Source: Mucilaginibacter auburnensis
GTDB lineage: Bacteria; Bacteroidota; Bacteroidia; Sphingobacteriales; Sphingobacteriaceae
Assembly: GCF_002797815.1 (NCBI RefSeq)
Contig: NZ_PGFJ01000001.1
Coordinates: forward strand, 248,001 to 312,000
Direction of reading: 5' to 3'
DNA: 64,000 nt
Position numbers and translations under genes: made by a program. This document shows positions 44,763 to 52,094 of this stretch, piece after piece. The first letter of the stretch is position 1, and each line of letters opens with the position of its first letter. Under the pieces are notes generated by a model. It saw only the letters and a list, made by a program, of their open reading frames with translations. It did no database searches and was not told the DNA's origin.

Positions 44763-46985
44763 ATGAGAACGTACCTTATTGCACTAACAGCAGCAGCCTG
44801 CCTTATACAGGCAAAACCATTAGCACCAAAAAATATTAACGGCACCGTTTACGACGCGGGCGACAAGCACACCATGGCGGGCGTTGCAGTGCGCGCTTTG
44901 GGAAACAACCAACCGATTTACACTGATGCCAAAGGGCATTATACTATAGTGCTGCCAAAAAATACCTCAAGGTTAATTTTTACCGCCAAAGGTTATCAAC
45001 CAGACACAGTGACTGTTAGTAAAAGCAATGTTTTAAATGTTTATTTAAAACGGGCCATCATTTATAAAACAGATACCATTGATTATGTAGTAAAAAATTA
45101 TAAAGTGATTCCGCACGCAAGTGCAGATGAAATGATCAAGAAAGTTGAAGGATTTGAAGTAGACAAAAATGGAAATATTACCTTTCAGGGACAACCCGTA
45201 ACAAAGGCAAAAATAAACGGCAAAGATTATACGGGCGGCAATGTAGCCCAGGCAGTACGAAACCTGCCCTCGGATATTGTTGAAAAACTTCAGGTAGTAG
45301 ATGACTACGGCGCCCAGGCGGGCAGAACGGGTGTAAGAAGTGGCAATGCAGAAAAAGTTCTCAATTTAACTACAACAAACAGCAACGCTTTAAACGAAGT
45401 AGTAGTGGTTGGCTACGGAACACAAAAGAAGTCTGCGCTTGTAGGGTCGGTTAACAATATAGCCGCTGTTTCTGCACCGATAAACGTTAAACAGCTACCA
45501 ATTGGCGATCTATCCGGTTACGTTAATGCCATTCCGGTTAACAACGAATCATATGCTCCCATTATTGAAAACCAGTTCATCAATCCGTTAAAAGAGCCGC
45601 TTTCAACGCTGGCGACCGATGTTGATGCCGCTTCTTATGCCAACGTGCGCCGTTACATTAACGCGGGTCAGTTGCCGCCTAAAAATGCCGTGCGTATAGA
45701 AGAAATGATCAACTATTTTAAATATGATCTGCGCGAGCCATCCGCAGGTAAACCTGTATCCATTCAAACAGAAGTTGTTTCTGCGCCATGGAACCCAAAA
45801 CATCAATTGGTACGCATTGGCTTAAAAGCAAAAAATGTTGACAGCGACAAGTTGCCGCCAAGCAATCTGGTTTTCCTGATAGATGTATCGGGCTCTATGA
45901 ATGATGCCAATAAGTTGCCGCTGGTTAAAACTTCGCTTAAAATGCTGGTTGACCAGTTGAGGGCTCAGGATAATGTAGCTATGGTAGTTTACGCAGGCGC
46001 TGCGGGGCTGGTGCTGCCATCAACGCCGGGCGACCAGAAACAAAAAATAAAAGATGCCATTGACCAGTTGAGGGCCGGCGGGAGTACAGCGGGCAGTGCC
46101 GGCATAAAACTGGCCTATAGCATTGCGCGCCAAAATTTTAAAAAGAAAGGTAATAACCGCATTGTATTGGCAACTGATGGCGATTTTAACGTGGGCCAAT
46201 CAAGCGACCAGGATATGGAAACGCTGATTGAACAGGAACGCCAGAGCGGTGTAAGCATCTCTATCCTTGGCTTTGGTATGGGTAACTACAAGGATAGCAA
46301 AATGGAGATATTGGCTGATAAAGGCCATGGCAACTACGCGTACATTGATAACATTACCGAAGCGACCCGCGCCATGGTTACCGAGTTTGGCGGCACCTTA
46401 TTTACCGTTGCCAAAGATGTTAAGTTACAGGTTGAGTTTAACCCGGCCAAGGTACAGGCTTACCGCTTGCTGGGTTATGAAGACCGTTTGCTGGCTAAAG
46501 AAGATTTTAATAACGATGCCAAACTGGGTGGCGATATGGGCGTGAACCATACCGTGACCGCTTTGTATGAGATCATTCCGGTTGGGGTGAAGGACGATGC
46601 CTTTGCCGGAAGTGTTGACCCGCTTAAATACCAAAAAGAAACTGCTCCGGCTGCTAAAAACAGTTCTGATGAGTTAATGACAGTTAAATTCAGATACAAA
46701 GAACCTAATGAGGATGTTAGCAAAATGGAATCGGTTGTGGTAAAGAACTTGACCACAGAATTTGACCATTCATCAGAAGACATCCGCTTCGCCGCCGCTG
46801 TAGCCGAATATGGCTTGCTGTTGCGTGACTCCCAATTTAAACAAAACGCCAGCTTTGAGCAGGTGATCAGTTTAGCGAAAGCCGCTAAAGGGAAAGATGA
46901 ACAAGGCTATCGCGCCGAGTTTATACGCCTTGCCGAAAGCACCCGCGATATGGCTAAAAGCAACACACTTGCCGCCGAGCGCTAA
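44763..46985 (+). CDS. Secreted VWA protein with CarboxypepD-reg and plug-like modules (YfbK-like)
   Basis: A 740-residue protein: signal-like N terminus (1-18); a carboxypeptidase-regulatory-like domain (about 24-98); a plug-like module (100-204) and SusC-like EVVVVGYGTQKKSALVGS (213-229) almost identical in layout to the anti-sigma protein; a YfbK-type N-terminal domain (about 270-340); a von Willebrand A domain with MIDAS D374-S376-S378 (FLIDVSGSMN) and TDGDFNVG; and a DUF3520-like C terminus. VWA domains bind proteins through a metal. Divergent from the sigma gene, 99 bases apart. Confidence 0.82.
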   Translation: MRTYLIALTAAACLIQAKPLAPKNINGTVYDAGDKHTMAGVAVRALGNNQPIYTDAKGHYTIVLPKNTSRLIFTAKGYQPDTVTVSKSNVLNVYLKRAIIYKTDTIDYVVKNYKVIPHASADEMIKKVEGFEVDKNGNITFQGQPVTKAKINGKDYTGGNVAQAVRNLPSDIVEKLQVVDDYGAQAGRTGVRSGNAEKVLNLTTTNSNALNEVVVVGYGTQKKSALVGSVNNIAAVSAPINVKQLPIGDLSGYVNAIPVNNESYAPIIENQFINPLKEPLSTLATDVDAASYANVRRYINAGQLPPKNAVRIEEMINYFKYDLREPSAGKPVSIQTEVVSAPWNPKHQLVRIGLKAKNVDSDKLPPSNLVFLIDVSGSMNDANKLPLVKTSLKMLVDQLRAQDNVAMVVYAGAAGLVLPSTPGDQKQKIKDAIDQLRAGGSTAGSAGIKLAYSIARQNFKKKGNNRIVLATDGDFNVGQSSDQDMETLIEQERQSGVSISILGFGMGNYKDSKMEILADKGHGNYAYIDNITEATRAMVTEFGGTLFTVAKDVKLQVEFNPAKVQAYRLLGYEDRLLAKEDFNNDAKLGGDMGVNHTVTALYEIIPVGVKDDAFAGSVDPLKYQKETAPAAKNSSDELMTVKFRYKEPNEDVSKMESVVVKNLTTEFDHSSEDIRFAAAVAEYGLLLRDSQFKQNASFEQVISLAKAAKGKDEQGYRAEFIRLAESTRDMAKSNTLAAER

Positions 46986-47013
46986 AGATACCTTACCTAA
47001 ACCTGAACGCCAT

Positions 47014-47052
47014 AAAAAAGCCCCTTTCTGTTTTTTGAAAGGGGCTTAGGCT
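47014..47052. terminator. Bidirectional terminator between VWA and tlpA-like genes
   Basis: AAGCCCCTTTC (47019-47029) pairs with GAAAGGGGCTT (47037-47047); A/T runs on both sides serve both convergent genes. Confidence 0.88.
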
Positions 47053-47053
47053 T

Positions 47054-48271
47054 TTATTTTTCGGCTAACAGATCGTTTGTTAGCTTTTCAAACTCATTAA
47101 TAAACTCTACATAATGCTCACCGGTACTTGGGCCACTAAAGCCGGTATGTATTTTACGCACATCACCCTTTTTATCAATAATGATGGTTGTTGGGAAACC
47201 CAGCACTTTATCCAGCATCGGCAGGCTTTTGCCTGCATCGGCCGGGATATAACCGGTAAGTAAAAGCGGGTAAGTGATATTAAAGCGTTGCTTAATTTGT
47301 TCAACCGCTTTTTTAGATCTGTCAACACCGGCCGTACGTTCATAAGCCAATCCAATAACCTCCACCCCTTTAGGCTGATATTTTTTGTAGTAGTTAACCA
47401 TGTAAGCGGTTTCGTCCATACAATTAGGGCACCACGAACCCATTATCTGTACAATAACCACTTTGTTTTTAAAGCGCTCATCTGTTAGAGCAACCCTATT
47501 GCCATCCAGGTCATTAAAAGTAAAAGCCAGTTTTTTAAAGCCGGGCTTTAGCGCCGTAAGCGAGTAAGCGTCGGGCAGTTTCGCGTTGGCATCTTTTACA
47601 GCCGTCCACGTTTTAAAGCCGCTTTTTCCCGAATAGCGCGTACCGCCTGTTATGTTGTTAGCGCTTACTTTAGCCGTGAATAAATAAGCGTTGCCGCCAT
47701 CAAAACCCGACAAATACAAACTATCGCCGCTAACTACGCCTTCTAAAAAGCGATAGTCGCCGGTGCTGGTTAGAAAAGTTCCGGTAAGCTTGGCATCGCT
47801 TTGTTTAAATTCACCAACGGCAAAGCTGGTATCCTGATCGACCCCAAAGGTTGCTGCCCATCTGCCCGAAATATTTGCCGTAGGTTTATCTCCTGCTTTA
47901 AAGCGCCAATCGGTGTTTTTAATGGCACTAAAATTCATTACTGCGTCGCTATCGGCAAGGTGCTTAATAAACTGGCCCGCCATACCTTCGTTAGTCAGTT
48001 TCAGTTTAAACTCCGACTCAAACAAAGGCATTTTGATAGTTACACTGTCTCCGGAAATATTTACATCAGTTACTTTAAATCGCTCGGCTCCATTAAAAAT
48101 GGTCATTTGTTTTTTTCCGGCGGTATCTGTTATCTCAAAATTGAAAGGAATTTCTTTTCCTGCAGAAGTTAGTAATGCTCCGCGCCAAATGCCTTTTGTA
48201 AGCTCCGGCTTTGAGCAACCTGTTATAAATAAAAATGCTGCTGATGCGAGCATTAATAGTTTTGACCTCAT
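47054..48271 (-). CDS. TlpA-type thioredoxin-like lipoprotein
   Basis: A 405-residue lipoprotein (FITGC, Cys19). An N-terminal strand-rich region (about 25-235; MTIFNGAERFKVTD, SGRWAATFGVDQD) precedes a redoxin domain with VQIMGSWCPNCMDET (CxxC) and GFPTTIIIDKKGDV with the cis-Pro. It probably reduces periplasmic disulphides. Own leaderless promoter at 48276-48283. Confidence 0.88.
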   Translation of the reverse strand: MRSKLLMLASAAFLFITGCSKPELTKGIWRGALLTSAGKEIPFNFEITDTAGKKQMTIFNGAERFKVTDVNISGDSVTIKMPLFESEFKLKLTNEGMAGQFIKHLADSDAVMNFSAIKNTDWRFKAGDKPTANISGRWAATFGVDQDTSFAVGEFKQSDAKLTGTFLTSTGDYRFLEGVVSGDSLYLSGFDGGNAYLFTAKVSANNITGGTRYSGKSGFKTWTAVKDANAKLPDAYSLTALKPGFKKLAFTFNDLDGNRVALTDERFKNKVVIVQIMGSWCPNCMDETAYMVNYYKKYQPKGVEVIGLAYERTAGVDRSKKAVEQIKQRFNITYPLLLTGYIPADAGKSLPMLDKVLGFPTTIIIDKKGDVRKIHTGFSGPSTGEHYVEFINEFEKLTNDLLAEK

Positions 48272-48275
48272 GATA

Positions 48276-48283
48276 CAAATTTA
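48276..48283 (-). promoter_or_regulatory. tlpA-like promoter (TTG-18-TAAATTTG)
   Basis: On the minus strand TAAATTTG lies five bases before ATG 48271, with a TTG box 18 bases upstream: both Bacteroidota promoter elements at correct spacing. Confidence 0.65.
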
Positions 48284-48314
48284 TACTTGATCAAAGTTAA
48301 CCAAAAGCGTGCTG

Positions 48315-49454
48315 CTATTTAAGTATGCCACGCGATATGACAATGCGTTGAATTTCTGAAGTGCCTTCATAGATCTGCGTGATCTTGGCGTCGCGCATCA
48401 GCCGCTCCACGTGGTACTCTTTAACGTAACCATAACCACCATGTATCTGTACCGCTTCAATGGTAGTCTTCATGGCCGTTTCAGAAGCAAACAGTTTAGC
48501 TATTGCACTTGCGTGGCCATAAGGCAAACCATTATCTTTTAACCAGGCCGCCTTGTAAACCAGCATACGGGCGGCTTCAATTTCGGTTTCCATATCAGCC
48601 AGTTTAAATTGGATAGCCTGATGATCTGCAAGTGGTTTACCGAATGACCTTCGCTCCTTTACATATCTAAGCGAAAGCTCGTAGGCGCCTGCGGCAATGC
48701 CGAGCGCCTGGGCAGCTATGCCTATGCGGCCGCCCTCCAGCAACTTCATGGCTATTTTAAAACCTTCTCCCTCCTGCCCCAGCCTATTTGCCTTTGGAAC
48801 TTTTACATCATTAAATTGCAGCGAATGCGTATCAGAACCACGAACACCCATTTTGTTTTCTTTCGGTCCTATTGTAAATCCTTCCAGCCCTTTTTCCACT
48901 ATAAAAGCATTTATACCGTGATTACCTTTTTCTGCATCTGTTTGTGCCAACACAATGTAAGTTGATGCTGTGCTGCCATTGGTGATCCAGTTTTTAACGC
49001 CATTGAGCAAATAGTGGTCGCCCATGTCAACAGCTGTTGTCTTTTGGGAAGTGGCATCAGAGCCTGCTTCGGGCTCAGACAAGCAAAAGGCACCAATTTG
49101 TCCACCCGCTGCTAAAGGGATAAGGAACTTTTGCTTTTGCGCTTCGGTACCAAACTTCTCCAGGCCATAGCATACCAGCGAATTATTTACAGAAACCACA
49201 ACAGATGCAGACGCGTCAATTTTTGAGAGTTCTTCCATTACCAACACATATGAAAGGGTATCCATCCCGCTACCGCCATAGTTTGGTGAAACCATTATGC
49301 CTAAAAAACCTAATTCACCCAGTTTTTTGATCTGCTCTGCGGGGAATTTTTGATGCTCGTCGCGTGCTATTACGCCGGGCTTTAGCTGTTGTTCAGCAAA
49401 GCTTCTCGCGGTTTGCTGTATCAGCAATTGTTCATCGGTAAGTTTAAAGTCCAT
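48315..49454 (-). CDS. Acyl-CoA dehydrogenase
   Basis: A 379-residue FAD enzyme: N-terminal helix domain (FKLTDEQLLIQQTARSFAEQQ), AFCLSEPEAGSDATS, VKNWITNG, and the catalytic Glu in TQIYEGTSEIQRIVISRGI near the C terminus. Typical of short/medium-chain acyl-CoA dehydrogenases in fatty-acid or branched-chain catabolism. Stands alone; chain length not decided by sequence. A weak -7 (TATATTTA, 49472-49479) lies upstream. Confidence 0.92.
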   Translation of the reverse strand: MDFKLTDEQLLIQQTARSFAEQQLKPGVIARDEHQKFPAEQIKKLGELGFLGIMVSPNYGGSGMDTLSYVLVMEELSKIDASASVVVSVNNSLVCYGLEKFGTEAQKQKFLIPLAAGGQIGAFCLSEPEAGSDATSQKTTAVDMGDHYLLNGVKNWITNGSTASTYIVLAQTDAEKGNHGINAFIVEKGLEGFTIGPKENKMGVRGSDTHSLQFNDVKVPKANRLGQEGEGFKIAMKLLEGGRIGIAAQALGIAAGAYELSLRYVKERRSFGKPLADHQAIQFKLADMETEIEAARMLVYKAAWLKDNGLPYGHASAIAKLFASETAMKTTIEAVQIHGGYGYVKEYHVERLMRDAKITQIYEGTSEIQRIVISRGILK

Positions 49455-49497
49455 GTGGCTTGGCTTTTAGTTAAATATACTGCAAAAATTCGCGCAT

Positions 49498-49665
49498 AAA
49501 AAAAGAGAGCTCTTTTGAAGCTCCCTTTCCCCTAATTAATTTAAACTATTGATTAAACCCAAAACAAAGAACAAAAAACCTCAGCCTGGGCGTCTGAGAA
49601 TTCAAAACATTTTTTGGCAGATGCAGATCGTTTTTCATAGGATTTTATGCAGGGCCAATAGCTTA
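49498..49665 (-). ncRNA. Candidate small RNA with promoter and intrinsic terminator
   Basis: Minus strand: -7 box TACTTTTG (49670-49677), about 165 bases with no start-stop frame, an internal hairpin CTCAG/CTGAG with a following T run (about 49575-49600), then a terminator (GGGAGCT/AGCTCTC, 49505-49511 with 49519-49525) and seven T. The 3' part resembles the layout of the candidate at 17168-17257, sharing TTTGTTCTTT. The gap to the HTH gene (49455-49812) otherwise holds nothing coding. Confidence 0.45.
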
Positions 49666-49812
49666 TTAACAAAAGTAAAGCCACAAGGTCCGAAGTGCTA
49701 TGACATATAAGTCATATTTGAAAAGTACATATGATTTTTAAAACTTTTTTGAAACCGTTTTAACTAAAACATTACTTTTATAAATTATAACTACCAAAAA
49801 ACCCAGACCTAT

Positions 49813-50055
49813 ATGTTATTAACTGATTTTGAGTTTATTAATAATTCTGACGAGGCATTTAAGCGCAAAGTTTCTTTGCAGATTAAACGTCTTCGCCGGC
49901 AAAACCAGGTAACCCAAGAGAAGTTTTATGCCGATACTAACATCAACATAGCCAGATTAGAGAGTGGCAAAATAGATATCAGAATAGAAACACTGCGTAA
50001 AATATGTTACTATTTTGATGTATCGCTTTCCGGATTCTTCCGTGGCATTTATTAG
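49813..50055 (+). CDS. Small XRE-family (Cro/C1-type) DNA-binding protein
   Basis: An 80-residue protein consisting of a five-helix HTH domain: QIKRLRRQNQVTQEKFYADTNINIARLESGKIDIRIETLRKICYYFDVSLSGF. It is a plausible regulator of the nearby element, although it sits on the chromosomal side of tRNA-Asp. No toxin partner is seen next to it. Function and operator unknown. Confidence 0.82.
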   Translation: MLLTDFEFINNSDEAFKRKVSLQIKRLRRQNQVTQEKFYADTNINIARLESGKIDIRIETLRKICYYFDVSLSGFFRGIY

Positions 50056-50212
50056 ATAGTAGCAAAAACAGCACACGGTTTCCGTTTTTGTATACAGTTG
50101 TTGTATTTTATATACAAGATTAAAAGGCTTTCAATCCCTAAAATATATTTACCTGATAATCAAAGGCTAAAACACCAAATCAAAAATTTTTGATTTTTTT
50201 TTAAAAAACGCC

Positions 50213-50242
50213 TTGTGTAATAAGAAATGAAAGGTATATTTG
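50213..50242 (+). promoter_or_regulatory. tRNA-Asp promoter (TTG-19-TATATTTG)
   Basis: TTG at 50213-50215 and TATATTTG at 50235-50242, separated by 19 bases, ten bases before the tRNA: the clearest consensus promoter in the window. Confidence 0.8.
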
Positions 50243-50252
50243 CATCCCCAAC

Positions 50253-50326
50253 GGAGTGGTAGTTCAGCTGGTTAGAATACATGCCTGTCACGCATGGGGT
50301 CGCGGGTTCGAGTCCCGTCCATTCCG
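50253..50326 (+). tRNA. tRNA-Asp (anticodon GTC)
   Basis: Seventy-four bases forming a full cloverleaf: acceptor GGAGTGG/CCATTCC, D arm with TTCAGCTGGTTAGA, anticodon stem CATGC/GCATG around CTGTCAC (anticodon GTC at 50287-50289), T arm GCGGGTTCGAGTCCCGT, discriminator G at 50326. No encoded CCA. Its 3' end is the probable attachment site of the element that follows. Confidence 0.96.
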
Positions 50327-50815
50327 CTAAGAGGGTTCATCCCCGCACAAAGCCGCTTGATCTGTATGATCAAGCGGCTTTTTTCATTCATTTCCGCACG
50401 TTTCATATCAGCCCGTATTAACCGCCCGGTTACCTTATAGGTTACCTAATCCGAATGCTTACTTTTGGTAACCGAATAACGATTTAACTAATTGATTTTG
50501 AATAATTTAAATTGATATCATTTCATATCAAAACAGTCCAAAATAAATGAGCCGAGAATTGAAAAACCGCATCTAAAAATGCGTTTTTGGGGTTGGGTCT
50601 TTGAACCCTTAAAGTGGGTCCGAAACGGGTCCCGAACCCCTCCAAAACGGGTCTCGGTTAGCTATTCGGTTACCTATTCAATTTATTTTGAACAGGTAAC
50701 CGAATAAGCTCTCAACTCATTTATTATCAACTGCTTGCGATGGAAATAGACCTATCAGTTTCCGCTCCGGAAACCCTGAAAATCAGGGTTCAGACGGTTA
50801 CTAAATCGGTTATTT
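50327..50815. other. Element left end: attachment region with palindromic GGTTACC sites
   Basis: About 490 bases between tRNA-Asp and the integrase with no gene. Five GGTTACC/GGTAACC copies lie at 50428, 50440, 50467, 50668 and 50695; the last two form an 18-bp inverted repeat with one mismatch (50664-50681 and 50688-50705). Candidate integrase or excision-factor binding sites or an operator. An ATG at 50740 opens a 72-codon frame that overlaps the integrase and looks spurious. Confidence 0.6.
50350..50384 (+). terminator. Terminator after tRNA-Asp
   Basis: A perfect 13-bp stem (AAGCCGCTTGATC with GATCAAGCGGCTT, 50350-50362 and 50368-50380) followed by T residues. Confidence 0.9.
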
Positions 50816-52057
50816 ATGAAAAATTCAGACAGTTTCGCCATCTTATTTTGGGCGAACAAAGCAAAAAAAGACCAGAACGGCACCTTGCCGGTTTACGCCC
50901 GGGTCACCATTGCGGGCAAAAGAGCAGAGATCTCTTTGAAAAAAAAGGTGATGCCTGAAAAATGGGACGCCAGGTCAGGTTTTATGAAAGGCAGTGGCGA
51001 AGAAGCCCGCTCATTTAACAAATTCCTCGTGTCCGTAGACACGGAACTGCGGGATCTTTACTTCCAGTTCAAACAAAACGGCCGCTCCTGCACCGCAGAG
51101 CGGCTCAAAAACAAGTACCTGCATGCAGAAGAACCCCTAGCCCGCAAGCAGCTATTGGAAGTATTTACCTACCATAATGAAGAGGTCGCCGCATTGGTCG
51201 GTAAAGACCTTGTCAAAGCCACGCTGACCAAGTACGAGACCATCCGCACGAAGGTCGCAGATTATATCGCGCACCGCTACCAGTGCAATGACCTTTTCCT
51301 TGATGAACTGGAATACAACTTCATCACTGGTTTCGAACATTATATGAAAACCCAGCAGTTGGTCAGCCACAACGTAGTGATGGCTTATATCAAACGGATC
51401 AAGCGCGTGGTGAATATGGCAGTAGATAATGGCTGGTTAGCGGCAAGTCCGATCCGTAAATATGTTTGCACGTCAAAGAAGACCGCACGCACCGAATTGG
51501 AAGCAGAGGAACTTGCAGCGCTGGAGGAGAAGCATTTCGAAGTGGAGCGGCTGGAGGAAGTCAAAGATTGCTACCTGTTTTCCTGTTATACCGGTTACGC
51601 CTTTATCGACGCTTGTAAACTCAGCGTCGAACACTTGGTAAAAGGCAGTGACGGTGAATATTGGGTCATGACCAGCCGCACCAAATCCAAGATCGCAGCC
51701 AACGTGCCGCTGCTGCCTCAAGCCTTAGCCATCATTGATAAATATCGAGCGCATCCAATTAGAAAAATTCAGGGCCGGCTATTGCCGATGAAAAGCAACC
51801 AGAAAATGAATGCCTACCTTAAAGAGATCGCCGACCTCTGCGGTATTAACAAAAAATTGACGACCCACACGGCGCGGCATACCTTCGCGACCACCGTGAC
51901 ACTTGAAAATGATGTCCCCATCGAAACGGTCAGTAAGATGCTGGGCCATACCAAAATCACGACGACACAAATTTACGCCCGGATCAAGGAGAAGAAAGTG
52001 AGTAAGGATATGAAACTGCTCAGAGAGAAACTGACCTTGAAACCGGCGGAAGTTTAG
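50816..52057 (+). CDS. Tyrosine recombinase (integrase) of a Bacteroidota integrative element
   Basis: A 413-residue integrase: N-terminal arm-binding domain (about 5-90), SAM-like core-binding domain (about 105-210), and catalytic domain with HTARH (H351, R354), LGHTKITTTQIY (H378, nucleophile Y387). At the place of the first catalytic Arg the sequence reads CYTGYAFID, with A262 where TGLR is usual; a similar replacement is known in the CTnDOT integrase. It starts 489 bases after tRNA-Asp and should integrate the element at that gene's 3' end. Confidence 0.93.
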   Translation: MKNSDSFAILFWANKAKKDQNGTLPVYARVTIAGKRAEISLKKKVMPEKWDARSGFMKGSGEEARSFNKFLVSVDTELRDLYFQFKQNGRSCTAERLKNKYLHAEEPLARKQLLEVFTYHNEEVAALVGKDLVKATLTKYETIRTKVADYIAHRYQCNDLFLDELEYNFITGFEHYMKTQQLVSHNVVMAYIKRIKRVVNMAVDNGWLAASPIRKYVCTSKKTARTELEAEELAALEEKHFEVERLEEVKDCYLFSCYTGYAFIDACKLSVEHLVKGSDGEYWVMTSRTKSKIAANVPLLPQALAIIDKYRAHPIRKIQGRLLPMKSNQKMNAYLKEIADLCGINKKLTTHTARHTFATTVTLENDVPIETVSKMLGHTKITTTQIYARIKEKKVSKDMKLLREKLTLKPAEV

Positions 52058-52065
52058 CATGATAC

Positions 52066-52094
52066 AGGGCGGCGCCATCTACGCCGCCCTTCTT
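52066..52094. terminator. Bidirectional terminator between integrase and the large nuclease-like gene
   Basis: AGGGCGGCG (52066-52074) pairs with CGCCGCCCT (52082-52090) around CATCTA, with short T runs. Confidence 0.75.

Noticed and set aside
49813..50055. HTH protein as part of a toxin-antitoxin pair
   Set aside because: No second small frame next to it could serve as a toxin.
50740..50958. 72-codon frame overlapping the integrase start
   Set aside because: It overlaps the well-supported integrase in another frame and its residues show no domain; its first part covers the att-like region.
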